Source of the DNA: Levilactobacillus tujiorum
GTDB lineage: Bacteria > Bacillota > Bacilli > Lactobacillales > Lactobacillaceae
Assembly: GCF_012641185.1 (NCBI RefSeq)
Contig: NZ_JAAXLK010000002.1
Location: 124,001-188,000, forward strand
Reading direction: 5' to 3'
DNA length: 64,000 nt
Below are positions 1-9,892 of the stretch, piece after piece (position 1 is the stretch's first letter; every line of letters starts with the position of its first letter). The position numbers and the translations under genes are program-made. The notes under the pieces were generated by a model, which ran no database searches, had not been told where the DNA came from, and was given only the letters and a program-made list of their open reading frames with translations.

Positions 1-344
1 ATCGGTTAGATGCAGCGGCTGCCAAAACCCTGAATGAGGTGCGGGCCAACGGTGGTCGGATTGTGGCGACTGGAACCACGTCGATTCGGACGTTAGAAAC
101 GATTGGGAGTAAATTCCACGGCGAGATTCGCCCAGATTCAGGTTGGACCGACATTTTCATTAAGCCAGGGTATCACTGGCAGGTCGTGAACGCCTTCATC
201 ACTAATTTTCATTTACCGAAGTCGACGCTAGTGATGCTGGTCGCAGCATTTACTGGTCGCGACCAGATTCTCAACGCCTATCAGCACGCCATCGAGGAAC
301 GCTATCGTTTCTTTAGCTTTGGTGATGCGATGTTTATCAAATAA
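1..344 (+). CDS. queA: QueA, SAM:tRNA ribosyltransferase-isomerase (C-terminal part)
   Basis: This is the 3' end of the gene for the enzyme that moves and rearranges the ribosyl part of SAM onto preQ1 at tRNA position 34, giving epoxyqueuosine. About 113 codons are visible, in phase from base 3; the start lies outside the window. GTTSIRTLE and [11 protein letters not shown] are hallmarks of the family's C-terminal half. The stop is 13 bases before tgt, the enzyme that acts one step earlier, so the two are probably cotranscribed. The visible part is intact, with no frameshift. Confidence 0.95.
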   Translation, partial: RLDAAAAKTLNEVRANGGRIVATGTTSIRTLETIGSKFHGEIRPDSGWTDIFIKPGYHWQVVNAFITNFHLPKSTLVMLVAAFTGRDQILNAYQHAIEERYRFFSFGDAMFIK

Positions 345-354
345 CGGAGGATGA

Positions 355-1500
<1,146 letters not shown>

Positions 1501-1506
1501 AAATAA

Positions 1507-1536
1507 TTGGACGGAATCCGTTGGTTCTGGTAAAGT
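1507..1536 (+). promoter_or_regulatory. Possible yajC promoter
   Basis: TTGGAC (1507-1512) and TAAAGT (1531-1536) are 18 bases apart in the 70-base gap between tgt and yajC. The match to consensus is moderate, so yajC may equally be read through from queA-tgt. Confidence 0.35.
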
Positions 1537-1570
1537 TGTTCAGTAGAGAATACGAAGGAGTGAAGGAAAC

Positions 1571-2005
1571 GTGTTTGATAATTTTGTAATTGCCGCTGCC
1601 GGGGGTAGCCAAGTTTACACGATTGGTATCTTAGTGCTGTTCTTAGCCCTCATGTACTTCTTAATGTTGCGGCCACAACAAAAGCAACAAAAGAAGCACC
1701 GTGAAATGATGAGTCAATTAAAGAAGGGTGACCACGTGGTAACGATTGGTCGCTTACACGGTGTCATTGATGAAATCAACGAGACTGATAAGACGGTTAC
1801 TTTGGATTGCGATGGGATCTACTTGGTCTTTGACTTACGGGCCATCTCATCAGTAACGGCACAAGCACCAGCTGCTGTGACGGCACCTGCCGCTGCAGCC
1901 ACCAGTGAAGCTGCTAGTGATGCCCAACCTGCTGAAAGTGCAGCTGATGATTCAGCTGATACGGCCGACAGTGCTGCGGATGACGCTAAAGACGACACTA
2001 AATAA
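1571..2005 (+). CDS. yajC: YajC, preprotein translocase accessory subunit
   Basis: YajC is a small single-span membrane protein that associates with the SecDF part of the Sec translocon. The start is GTG at 1571, with AAGGAG ten bases upstream. A transmembrane helix at about residues 15-35 is followed by the family signature MLRPQQKQQKKHREMM and then GDHVVTIGRLHGVI. The usual fold ends near residue 95. The last 50 residues are an Ala/Asp/Ser-rich, strongly acidic, probably disordered tail. SecDF is not in the window. The tail is longer than in the enterobacterial protein but I have seen such tails in lactobacilli. Confidence 0.93.
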   Translation: MFDNFVIAAAGGSQVYTIGILVLFLALMYFLMLRPQQKQQKKHREMMSQLKKGDHVVTIGRLHGVIDEINETDKTVTLDCDGIYLVFDLRAISSVTAQAPAAVTAPAAAATSEAASDAQPAESAADDSADTADSAADDAKDDTK

Positions 2006-2040
2006 AGTTGACCATCACTCACTGATCAGTCGGTGAGTTT

Positions 2041-2071
2041 AAGGACCTGGGACTATTCCAGGTCCTTTTTT
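2041..2071 (+). terminator. Rho-independent terminator after yajC
   Basis: AAGGACCTGG and CCAGGTCCTT pair around a short loop and are followed by a T run. A weaker hairpin (ACTCAC/GTGAGT, about 2015-2038) sits just before it. Confidence 0.85.
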
Positions 2072-2158
2072 GAATTGGTGAAAGCTACTTTGAGTGGTGA
2101 CTAACAGTGGAATGGCGCGTGGTGCATAAGATTTAGCTGCTACTGGTGGTGATTTTAG

Positions 2159-2187
2159 TTGAGAACAAACGTCTGTTCGATTATAAT
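2159..2187 (+). promoter_or_regulatory. dinB promoter with LexA/DinR-like box
   Basis: TTGAGA (2159-2164) and TATAAT (2182-2187) are exactly 17 bases apart. The spacer contains CAAACGTCTGTTCG (2166-2179), one mismatch from the palindromic Gram-positive LexA box CGAAC-N4-GTTCG. A repressor there would block polymerase, which fits SOS control of the downstream polymerase gene. Promoter and box are read directly; LexA binding is inferred. Confidence 0.72.
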
Positions 2188-2225
2188 TTAAGCAAGATGA
2201 TGTCACAATGATAGGGGGGAGTCCG

Positions 2226-3341
2226 ATGAAGCCAGCAGCCAAGTATACGCAACGTAAGATCATCCACGTTGATATGGATGCTTTCTATGCGTCCATTGAG
2301 GAGCGCGACCATCCGGAATTCAAGGGTCACCCCCTGATTGTGGCGCAGGACCCCCGGAAGACTGGCGGACGGGGCGTGGTCACGACGGCCAATTATATTG
2401 CGCGGCAGACGGGGGTGCACTCGGCAATGAATGCCAACGAGGCACTGAAGCTCTGTCCCAATGCGATCTTCAAAACGCCGGATTTCCCCCGTTACCGGCA
2501 AGTATCCGATCAGATTCATGCCATCTTTCATGAATATACGGATAAGATTGAGACGGTCGCCTTTGATGAAGCTTATTTAGACGTGACCGTGAATAAACAT
2601 CAGCTCCACTCCGCCGTCCAGGTGGCCCACGCGATTCAGGCGGAAATCTTTGATCAAACGCATTTGACCTGTTCGACGGGAATCTCGTACAGCAAATTTC
2701 TAGCTAAGGAAGCGTCAGATTTTCGTAAACCAGTCGGGGTCTGTGTGATCTTGCCCGAAGATGCCCATGATTTCTTGATGGCTTTGCCGATTGCCCGGTT
2801 TCGTGGCGTGGGCAAGAAGACGGTGCCTAAGATGCACGAACTGGGGATCTTGACCGGGGCCGACTTGTATCAACGCAGCCAACTCGAGCTGATTCATGAC
2901 TTTGGTAAGTTCGGCTACGTGCTGTATCAGCGGGTGCGTGGGATTGACGAGCGACCGGTGGAGTATCAGCGCGAACGGAAGTCGATTGGTAAAGAGCGTA
3001 CTTACGGGCCGCCACTCAGGACGACTGGGGAGGTCGAGGCTCAATTGCGCCGCTTAGCCGAAATGGTTGCGCAAACGGTGCGGCAGAAACAACGTCACGG
3101 TAAAACCTTGGTCTTGAAGCTCCGTGATAGTCAATTCAACACGATTACGAAGCGGGTGACTCAGCCGGATTTCATCAGCAACGATGCCACCGTCTACTAT
3201 GATTTGGCGTTAGAAATTTATCAAAGTGTGGCGCGCGAGGACGAACAGGTACGGCTACTGGGGATTACCCTGACAGGCTTGGCACCGCAAACATTCGAAG
3301 AGCTAAAGCTACCATTATTCGGTGGTGACCAGCCACGTTGA
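2226..3341 (+). CDS. dinB: DNA polymerase IV (Y family)
   Basis: DinB is an error-prone translesion polymerase. I chose ATG 2226 because AGGGGGGAG ends 5-6 bases before it; the ATG at 2208 has no Shine-Dalgarno site. The product is about 371 residues. The catalytic metal motif [11 protein letters not shown] is near residue 12 and FDEAYLDVT near 105. The helix-hairpin-helix stretch [13 protein letters not shown] is near 185, and the little-finger domain with its C-terminal clamp-binding region follows. It has its own promoter with a LexA-like box and stands apart from nrnA downstream. No key residue is missing. Confidence 0.95.
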   Translation: MKPAAKYTQRKIIHVDMDAFYASIEERDHPEFKGHPLIVAQDPRKTGGRGVVTTANYIARQTGVHSAMNANEALKLCPNAIFKTPDFPRYRQVSDQIHAIFHEYTDKIETVAFDEAYLDVTVNKHQLHSAVQVAHAIQAEIFDQTHLTCSTGISYSKFLAKEASDFRKPVGVCVILPEDAHDFLMALPIARFRGVGKKTVPKMHELGILTGADLYQRSQLELIHDFGKFGYVLYQRVRGIDERPVEYQRERKSIGKERTYGPPLRTTGEVEAQLRRLAEMVAQTVRQKQRHGKTLVLKLRDSQFNTITKRVTQPDFISNDATVYYDLALEIYQSVAREDEQVRLLGITLTGLAPQTFEELKLPLFGGDQPR

Positions 3342-3352
3342 GAGACTTTCCT

Positions 3353-3381
3353 TTGAAATTACCCCGTAAAACTTGTATACT
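3353..3381 (+). promoter_or_regulatory. Promoter of nrnA-helicase pair
   Basis: TTGAAA (3353-3358) and TATACT (3376-3381) are 17 bases apart, about 60 bases before the nrnA start. This is a near-consensus sigma-A promoter. Confidence 0.75.
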
Positions 3382-3440
3382 GAAACGCGGTATCTACGCA
3401 GTTGCGTTGGAAAATCGGATAGAAAATGGGTGAACACCAG

Positions 3441-4406
3441 ATGGCTATAGAAAATGCGATTCTAGCAGAAATAAAAAAGTATCAAACAATCATTATTCAC
3501 CGGCATCAACGGCCAGATCCTGACTGTATCGGGGCACAATTGGCGCTGCGGGCAATCCTGCGGGCAAGTTTTCCCGAAAAGACGGTCTACGCTGTGGGTA
3601 AGCACTATCCTGGGTTTGACTGGATGGGTCAAGCAGATCAGGATGTCGCTGACGATGTGTATCAAGACGCCTTAGTGATTGTGGTTGACACGGCTAATCA
3701 GCCACGCGTTGACGACGAACGGTGGTCGACGGGTAAGGCTCTAATTAAGATTGATCACCATCCGAATGAGGATGCTTTTGGTGACCTGCAATGGGTGTTA
3801 GATCAGGCCTCGAGTACGTCTGAAATGTTGTATGACTGGTTTGCAGCTAATGAGGCTGAGTTAACCATGCTCGATGATGCAGCTAGATTGCTCTATGCCG
3901 GAATTGTTGGCGATACGGGGCGGTTTATGTACCCCGCAACCTCTGCCAATACCATGGCCGTTGCTGGCAAGTTGATGGCGTATGACTTTTCAGCTTCCGC
4001 AGTCAATCAAGCCGAAGACGAAGTATCGCCAGCGGTGGCCAAGTTGTCCGCCTATGTTTATCAGAATTTGGAAATCTTACCGAGCGGGGCCGCTTACCTC
4101 AAGCTAAGTGATGAGGTGATTGAACCCTTCGGTCTGGGCGAGGGTGACTCGACGTCAGCAGTCGTGCCACTACCCGGAAAGATTACATCAGTCGTTGCTT
4201 GGGCCATCTTCGTTGAATCTAAGGACCACACTTACCGCATTCGGTTGCGGTCAAAGGGGCCATCGATCAATGGATTGGCAAAGAACCACGGTGGGGGCGG
4301 TCACGCCTTAGCCAGTGGCGCGGGCGCTAAGGACCAAGCCGAGATCGATCAGGTCGTCCACGAACTCGATGAGTTGGTGGCGGCGTATAAAGGAGAAAAT
4401 GAATGA
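3441..4406 (+). CDS. nrnA: NrnA, bifunctional oligoribonuclease / PAP phosphatase (DHH family)
   Basis: NrnA degrades 2-5 nt RNAs and dephosphorylates 3'-phosphoadenosine 5'-phosphate. The protein aligns by eye with Bacillus subtilis NrnA along its length: HRHQRPDPDCIGAQ near the N-terminus, VDTANQPR, the name-giving DHHPNED, YAGIVGDTGR, and the DHHA1 substrate loop GGGGHALASGAG near residue 285. The longest open frame begins at ATG 3426, but GGTGA lies 7 bases before ATG 3441, so I prefer that start (321 residues). Its stop overlaps the helicase ATG in ATGA, so the two are translationally coupled. Confidence 0.93.
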   Translation: MAIENAILAEIKKYQTIIIHRHQRPDPDCIGAQLALRAILRASFPEKTVYAVGKHYPGFDWMGQADQDVADDVYQDALVIVVDTANQPRVDDERWSTGKALIKIDHHPNEDAFGDLQWVLDQASSTSEMLYDWFAANEAELTMLDDAARLLYAGIVGDTGRFMYPATSANTMAVAGKLMAYDFSASAVNQAEDEVSPAVAKLSAYVYQNLEILPSGAAYLKLSDEVIEPFGLGEGDSTSAVVPLPGKITSVVAWAIFVESKDHTYRIRLRSKGPSINGLAKNHGGGGHALASGAGAKDQAEIDQVVHELDELVAAYKGENE

Positions 4407-5761
4407 CCGAAAATTTTAAAGCGTTCAACCTGCAACCGTACTTAATGACGGCGCTGCAGAAGATTGGCTTTGCTAAGCCAACTGCGGTGCAGGCAAAGTT
4501 AATTCCCACGATTGCGGCTGGCAAGGATGTTGTGGGCCAGTCACAAACGGGGAGTGGTAAGACGCATACGTTCTTACTGCCCATTTTTAATCAATTAACG
4601 TCTGAGAACCAAGTGCAGGCGGTGATTACGACGCCTAGTCGGGAATTGGCTTATCAGATTCACGCCGCAGCGGAGCAACTAGCTGCCGAAGCCCCGTTTG
4701 AAATTCGAATTGGTAATTACGTCGGGGGGACGGACAAGCAGCGGCAAGTGAATAAGTTACACCATTATCAGCCGCAACTGGTTATCGGAACGCCGGGGCG
4801 GGTCTTGGATTTAATCCAATCACAGGCGCTAGACGTTCACACGACGCGACAATTCGTCGTCGATGAAGCGGATATGACGCTGGATCTGGGTTTCTTGGAT
4901 CAAGTCGATAAGATTGCTGGACGGATGCCTAAGAACTTGCAGATGATGGTCTTTTCTGCCACCATTCCACAACGCTTAGATCCGTTCTTGCGGAAATATA
5001 TGAACCATCCAGTGATTGAAGAAATTCCGACAACAACGGTAATTTCGCCAACCATTGATAACTGGTTGATTTCAACGAAGGGTCAGAATCGTAATCAACT
5101 GATTTTACAATTGATCACAATGGGCGAGCCATACCTGGTCTTGATTTTTGCCAACACGAAGACGCGGGTTGAACAGATTCACGACTTTTTGAAGGCCCAA
5201 GGCTTAAAGGTCGCCATGATTCACGGGGGAATCAAGCCACGTGAGCGTAAGCGCGTGATGCGTGAGGTCAAAAATCTACAGTACCAATTCGTCGTCGCCA
5301 CCGATCTGGCTGCACGGGGAATCGATATCGAAGGGGTGTCACACGTCATTAACGATGACATTCCAGAGGATCTTGATTTCTTCGTTCACCGGGTTGGTCG
5401 GACCGGTCGCCAAGGAATGCCAGGTACGGCGATTACGCTGTACTCACCAGACGAAGAAGCCAAGATCTCAGAGATCGAAGCAATGGGGATTAAGTTCCAG
5501 CCTAAGCGGATTAGCAATGGTGAGATTGTGGATTCTTACGACCGGAACCGGCGGACTAAGCGAAACAAGAGTACGGAGAAACTCGATCCGTCCTTGATCG
5601 GTTACGTCAAGAAGAAGAAAAAGAAGATCAAACCGGGCTACAAGCATCAAATCAAACAAGAAATTCACCGTCGTAAGGATCAAGAGAAGCGAATTGCGGC
5701 GCGGCAAAGTGCCCGGAATGAACGGAAACGGCGTAAGCGCGAATCCGATCGTTACCAATAG
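4403..5761 (+). CDS. cshB: DEAD-box RNA helicase, CshB type
   Basis: This is an ATP-dependent RNA helicase. The Q motif region FAKPTAVQ, Walker A SQTGSGKT, motif Ib TPGR, DEAD in VDEADMTLDLG, SAT, and HRVGRTGR appear in order over about 370 residues. A Lys/Arg-rich tail (KKKKKKIKPG and beyond) probably adds RNA affinity. The 452-residue length and the position right after nrnA fit CshB of Bacillota, a cold-associated helicase. Sharing an operon with a nanoRNase suggests a joint RNA turnover role (inference). The exact CshA/CshB assignment rests on context and length. Confidence 0.9.
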   Translation: MTENFKAFNLQPYLMTALQKIGFAKPTAVQAKLIPTIAAGKDVVGQSQTGSGKTHTFLLPIFNQLTSENQVQAVITTPSRELAYQIHAAAEQLAAEAPFEIRIGNYVGGTDKQRQVNKLHHYQPQLVIGTPGRVLDLIQSQALDVHTTRQFVVDEADMTLDLGFLDQVDKIAGRMPKNLQMMVFSATIPQRLDPFLRKYMNHPVIEEIPTTTVISPTIDNWLISTKGQNRNQLILQLITMGEPYLVLIFANTKTRVEQIHDFLKAQGLKVAMIHGGIKPRERKRVMREVKNLQYQFVVATDLAARGIDIEGVSHVINDDIPEDLDFFVHRVGRTGRQGMPGTAITLYSPDEEAKISEIEAMGIKFQPKRISNGEIVDSYDRNRRTKRNKSTEKLDPSLIGYVKKKKKKIKPGYKHQIKQEIHRRKDQEKRIAARQSARNERKRRKRESDRYQ

Positions 5762-5817
5762 ACACGGGGTGAAAGGCTGGTCAGCCATTTTTGCCAGGCT
5801 TGAATCGGAAACCTTGA

Positions 5818-5846
5818 TTGACAAGGCGCCGGTCGCCACCTATAAT
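5818..5846 (+). promoter_or_regulatory. alaS promoter, consensus
   Basis: Both hexamers are perfect sigma-A consensus: TTGACA (5818-5823), 17-base spacer, TATAAT (5841-5846). Transcription should start near 5853 and run through a leader of about 230 bases. Confidence 0.9.
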
Positions 5847-5852
5847 TTCTAA

Positions 5853-6075
5853 TGGACATTTAAATAATTAGTTAGAGGACATACTGTTACTTCCCGATTT
5901 TCAGAAACGTTTTGGTAGCTGTGAAAAACGATTCGGCAGGTAAACGGCGCTCCCTCAGTTTCATCGCGACTCAGCGTTATGAGTTTAAGAGGTAAACGAT
6001 TAAAACATCGTTGCAAGTAAAGTGGTACCGCGCTTCGGCGTCTTTACGGGCAACGGTGTTTTTTATACTTTTTTG
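5853..6075 (+). promoter_or_regulatory. T-box leader of alaS
   Basis: The T-box sequence AGTGGTACCGCG is at 6021-6032. It sits in the usual antiterminator: GTAAAG/CTTTAC (6017-6022, 6042-6047) and GCGC/GCGT closed by TTCG. A strong terminator helix is formed by 6003-6014 (AAACATCGTTGC) and 6050-6061 (GCAACGGTGTTT), followed by T runs. It should sense uncharged alanyl-tRNA through its 3' end and a GCN specifier in stem I; GCT at 5918-5920 is a candidate but I could not fold stem I with certainty. The terminator arms enclose the antiterminator, see findings. Confidence 0.9.
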
Positions 6076-6088
6076 GAGGTATTTAGAG

Positions 6089-8728
6089 ATGAAAGAGTTA
6101 AGTAGTAGTCAGATTCGCCAGATGTACCTCGACTTTTTTAAGTCTAAGGGTCACACCATCGAACCCAGTGCATCGTTAGTGCCTAAGGATGATCCATCAT
6201 TACTGTGGATTAACTCCGGAGTTGCTACGATGAAGAAATATTTCTCTGGCCAAGTGGTTCCTGAGAATCCGCGGTTAACCAGTTCACAGAAGAGTATTCG
6301 GACCAACGATATCGAAAATGTTGGGAAGACGGCGCGGCACCACACGTTATTTGAAATGTTGGGGAACTTCTCCGTGGGGGATTACTTCAAGAAGGAAGCC
6401 ATCACCTGGGCGTGGGAACTGTTAACCTCTCCCGACTGGTTCGGCTGGGATCCCGATAAATTGTATATGACCGTTTATCCTAAGGATACTGATGCCAAGC
6501 AAGACTGGGAAGCTGCCGGCGTCGCACCGGATCACATTATTCCGGTTGAAGATAACTTCTGGGATATTGGTGAGGGTCCTTCTGGTCCCGATTCCGAAAT
6601 CTTCTACGATCGGGGCGAATCCTTCAACAATTTAGCCGCTGATGATCCTGAAAACTATCCTGGTGGGGAAAATGAACGCTACCTGGAAGTTTGGAACATC
6701 GTGTTCTCCCAGTTCAACCATGAACCCGATGGCACTTACAAGCCATTGCCACGGAAGAACATTGATACGGGGATGGGCCTGGAACGAGTTGTGTCTATTT
6801 TCCAAAATGCTAAGACTAACTTTGAAACCGACCTGTTCTTGCCAATTATTGAAAAGACGGCTGAACTGAGCGCTGGTAAGAAGTACGGCGCTAATCATGA
6901 AGACGACGTTTCCTTCAAGGTGATCGCTGACCATGCCCGGGCCATCACGTTTGCGATTGGCGATGGGGCACTGCCTGGCAACGAAGGTCGGGGCTACGTG
7001 ATCCGGCGGTTAATTCGGCGGGCAATTGTGAATGGCCAGAAGTTGGGCATTGACGGTGCCTTTCTGGATCAACTGGTACCGGTCGTGGGTAAGATCATGC
7101 AATCTTACTACCCAGATGTGCTTAAGCAAAGCGACTATATTGCCAAGGTGGTCCGTTCCGAAGAAGACCGGTTCGGTGAAACTTTGGACGGTGGCTTGAA
7201 CCTGTTGAACAGTTTGATTGCCGACTTGAAGCAAGAGGGCGGCACTCAGATTGCTGGTGCCGATGCCTTTAAGCTGTATGATACGTATGGGTTTCCGGTT
7301 GAATTGACCGAGGAATATGCGGATGATCAAGGCATCACTGTCGATGAAAAAGGTTTCAAGGCAGAAATGCAGAAGCAAAAGGATCGTGCCCGGAACGCTC
7401 GCGGCAAGCAAAAGGCCATGGGCTTACAACACGATCTGTTGATCAACGTGAAAACGCCTAGTCAATACGTGGGTTACACGCAATTAGAGACAAAGAGTCA
7501 GCTAACGGAATTGGTAGTTGACGATCAGTTAGCCGATGACGCCACGACTGGCACGGTGGAAGCCATGTTTGATACCACGCCATTTTACGCAGAAATGGGT
7601 GGTCAAGTTGCTGACAAGGGTGATATTTATGACTTGGACGGCAACGTTGTCGCACACGTTGCAGACGTTCAGCATGCACCTAATGGGCAAAATCTGCATA
7701 CGTTGACGGTCGTTGCACCTTTGAAGAAGGGAACGACTTACGAGTTAAAGGTTGATCGCAAGTTCCATAGCAAGGTTGAAAAGAACCATACGGCAACTCA
7801 CTTGTTAGATAAGGCGTTGCGTGAGGTCTTTGGCGAACATACCCAACAAGCGGGTTCACTAGTTGAAGGTGACTACCTGCGGTTTGACTTCACCCACTTT
7901 GGTCAAGTTGATCCAGCTGATTTGGCTAAGGCCGAAGCAATCGTTAACGAAAAGATCTTTGCCGAACTTCCTGTCACGACGGTGGAAACTGATATTGAAT
8001 CCGCTAAGAAGATGGGGGCCATTGCGCTCTTCAGTGAAAAGTATGGTAAGGTTGTGCGAGTTGTGAGCGCGGGCGACTTTGTCACTGAATTCTGTGGTGG
8101 AAATCACGTCAAGAACACGAATGAAATTGGCTTGTTCAAGATTACGTCAGAATCTGGCGTCGGCGCCGGTGTTCGCCGGATTGAAGCCGTGACCTCGGCA
8201 GCTGCTTATAAGTACTTGCAAGGACGCAGTGAGATCTTAGACGCCGTAGCGGGCCATTTAAAGGTCACTCAGGACGCTGAAATTGAACAGAAGGTAACGA
8301 GCCTACAAGCTCAAGTTAAGAGCTTAGAACAGAAGCAAGCAGCCTTAGAAGGCAAGCTTGCCAGTCAAGAGGCCAGTGCGGTCTTCGATCAAGTGACGAC
8401 TGCTGGTAACTACAAGTTGATCAGCGGCACGGTTCAAGTTTCCAAGATGGACCAATTACGTGCCTTAGCGGACACTTGGCGTGATCAAGCCCTTTCTGAT
8501 GTACTGGTATTAGGTGCTGAAGTGAATGGCAAGGCCAACCTAATTGTTGCTGTGAGTGCAGACAAGCAAAAACAAGTGAAGGCTGGCGATTTGATCAAGG
8601 CCATCGCACCAAAGATTAACGGTGGTGGTGGCGGTCGGCCAAATCTGGCGCAGGCTGGTGGGAAGAACCCAGCGGGCTTGCCAGATGCCATGACAGCAGC
8701 GGTTGACTGGTTGACGGCACAAGACTAA
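6089..8728 (+). CDS. alaS: Alanyl-tRNA synthetase
   Basis: AlaRS charges tRNA-Ala. I start it at ATG 6089, eight bases after GGAGGT; the open frame runs back to 6011 but that part is the T-box. The product is 879 residues, normal for the family. The class II catalytic core is N-terminal (FFKSKGHTIEPSASLVP; RTNDIENVG; HHTLFEMLGNFS). The editing domain carries the zinc ligands HTATH (near residue 570) and CGGNH (near 672). The C-Ala domain ends with NGGGGGRPNLAQAGG. The gene stands alone behind its T-box and ends before a 450-base gap. Confidence 0.97.
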   Translation: MKELSSSQIRQMYLDFFKSKGHTIEPSASLVPKDDPSLLWINSGVATMKKYFSGQVVPENPRLTSSQKSIRTNDIENVGKTARHHTLFEMLGNFSVGDYFKKEAITWAWELLTSPDWFGWDPDKLYMTVYPKDTDAKQDWEAAGVAPDHIIPVEDNFWDIGEGPSGPDSEIFYDRGESFNNLAADDPENYPGGENERYLEVWNIVFSQFNHEPDGTYKPLPRKNIDTGMGLERVVSIFQNAKTNFETDLFLPIIEKTAELSAGKKYGANHEDDVSFKVIADHARAITFAIGDGALPGNEGRGYVIRRLIRRAIVNGQKLGIDGAFLDQLVPVVGKIMQSYYPDVLKQSDYIAKVVRSEEDRFGETLDGGLNLLNSLIADLKQEGGTQIAGADAFKLYDTYGFPVELTEEYADDQGITVDEKGFKAEMQKQKDRARNARGKQKAMGLQHDLLINVKTPSQYVGYTQLETKSQLTELVVDDQLADDATTGTVEAMFDTTPFYAEMGGQVADKGDIYDLDGNVVAHVADVQHAPNGQNLHTLTVVAPLKKGTTYELKVDRKFHSKVEKNHTATHLLDKALREVFGEHTQQAGSLVEGDYLRFDFTHFGQVDPADLAKAEAIVNEKIFAELPVTTVETDIESAKKMGAIALFSEKYGKVVRVVSAGDFVTEFCGGNHVKNTNEIGLFKITSESGVGAGVRRIEAVTSAAAYKYLQGRSEILDAVAGHLKVTQDAEIEQKVTSLQAQVKSLEQKQAALEGKLASQEASAVFDQVTTAGNYKLISGTVQVSKMDQLRALADTWRDQALSDVLVLGAEVNGKANLIVAVSADKQKQVKAGDLIKAIAPKINGGGGGRPNLAQAGGKNPAGLPDAMTAAVDWLTAQD

Positions 8729-9040
8729 GTCACGAGGTTAGACGTGACGTGCTACTAAGTCATGTAACCATAGGCAATCGTTAATCTTCACGTAGCCGTG
8801 AGTGAGTCAAATTTGAGCTCAGCCGTGGGATTTACCAAGTGGTTTTCTTGGTAAATGGCGCCTTTGAGACGTGTTTTTTCGGCTCAAAGCGAGGTTCGAG
8901 ACCGGTCTGTGGCTCGAGCCGTCCTCCCCACAGCGTTCCAGCTCAAAGCTTGACGAACGGTAAGGCGGAAAGAACCATTAGTTTTAGTCCAGTCCAGCCG
9001 GTGCTTGGGCGGTTATAAATAGCGATAATATTGGCAAATG
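8729..9040. other. Structured intergenic stretch between alaS and ireB
   Basis: No convincing gene is present. It contains several inverted repeats: ATTTACCAAG/CTTGGTAAAT (8830-8856), CTTTGAG/CTCAAAG spanning about 8862-8889, CGGCTC/GAGCCG and AGACCGGTCT around 8880-8920. The nine-base GCTCAAAGC occurs twice (8882, 8941). A T run (8874-8879) follows one arm but not as a clean terminator. It may be a structured RNA, a degenerate repeat or a long 3' UTR. Confidence 0.5.
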
Positions 9041-9073
9041 GGGGAGCAGTCCGCAATGGGCGGCTCCCTTTAT
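9041..9073 (+). terminator. Terminator upstream of ireB
   Basis: GGGAGC-(2)-TCCGC pairs with GGGCGGCTCCC and is followed by TTTATA. It probably ends alaS transcripts or any RNA made from the structured stretch. Confidence 0.65.
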
Positions 9074-9177
9074 AGTTGCAGTATTACGAATAGATTACAT
9101 TAGGTCGCGTTCGTTGTAGTTTCCCGAATTATCGAGTAAAATTGAGTCTAAGTGAGGAAGTGCGGGGGTGTTTTATA

Positions 9178-9450
9178 GTGAGTTCATTAGACAAAACGAT
9201 GTATTTTGACTTTGGTGCCAACCAGCCAAAGGACGTCCATGATACGCTGGTAACGGTTTATCAAGCACTAGAAGAGAAGGGTTATAACCCAATTAATCAG
9301 ATTGTCGGCTACCTACTATCAGGCGATCCTGCGTACATTCCGCGGATCAATGATGCGCGGAATCTGATTCGTAAGCATGAACGAGACGAAATTATTGAGG
9401 AATTGGTACGCGTTTACCTGAACCAGAATGGACCGGTGAAGCCTTCATGA
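9178..9450 (+). CDS. ireB: IreB family regulatory phosphoprotein (UPF0297)
   Basis: IreB is a small cytoplasmic protein phosphorylated by the IreK-type Ser/Thr kinase and linked to envelope stress and cephalosporin tolerance in enterococci. I start it at GTG 9178, seven bases after GGGGGTG, giving 90 residues beginning (M)[12 protein letters not shown], which is how the family begins. [18 protein letters not shown] is near the middle. The threonine of the DKT motif is the expected phosphate site (family knowledge). The stop overlaps the next gene's ATG, and ireB-ruvX-DUF1292 is a conserved Bacillota trio. Confidence 0.95.
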   Translation: MSSLDKTMYFDFGANQPKDVHDTLVTVYQALEEKGYNPINQIVGYLLSGDPAYIPRINDARNLIRKHERDEIIEELVRVYLNQNGPVKPS

Positions 9451-9884
9451 AATTAATGGGGTTAGATGTTGGTTCACGAACGGTTGGAATTGCGATCAGC
9501 GATGCGCTGGGCTGGACGGCTCAGGGGGTCGAAATTATTCCTATTGATGAAGAGTCTGAAGTTTTCGGATTGGATCGAGTGGCGGAACTGGTCGCCGAGC
9601 ATGATGTCGACGGTTTCGTCGTCGGCTTGCCTAAGAATATGAACAATTCATTAGGGCCACGAGCCGCCGCTTCTCAGCAGTACGGTGAGATGTTGACGGA
9701 ACGGTTCCACTTACCCGTTGATTTCGAAGACGAACGGTTGACAACCGTAGAGGCGGAGCGTATGTTAGTGGAACAGGCTGATACATCACGCCGTAAGCGT
9801 AAAAAAGTAATTGATAAATTAGCAGCCGGGTTAATTCTGCAGAACTATTTAGATCGGCAGGGTAAGTTAACCCGAGAAAAGTGA
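9447..9884 (+). CDS. ruvX: RuvX/YqgF, putative pre-16S rRNA nuclease
   Basis: This 145-residue RNase H-fold protein trims the 16S rRNA 5' end in E. coli; it was earlier called a Holliday junction resolvase. [16 protein letters not shown] carries the first catalytic Asp, [12 protein letters not shown] is the middle motif, and [12 protein letters not shown] has the conserved acid of the active site. The ATGA overlap with ireB implies coupled translation. Confidence 0.94.
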   Translation: MKLMGLDVGSRTVGIAISDALGWTAQGVEIIPIDEESEVFGLDRVAELVAEHDVDGFVVGLPKNMNNSLGPRAAASQQYGEMLTERFHLPVDFEDERLTTVEAERMLVEQADTSRRKRKKVIDKLAAGLILQNYLDRQGKLTREK

Positions 9885-9892
9885 GGTTTCCC

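Noticed and set aside
7863-8107. Frames on both strands inside alaS
   Set aside because: They are shadows of the alaS reading frame, which has intact editing-domain residues there.
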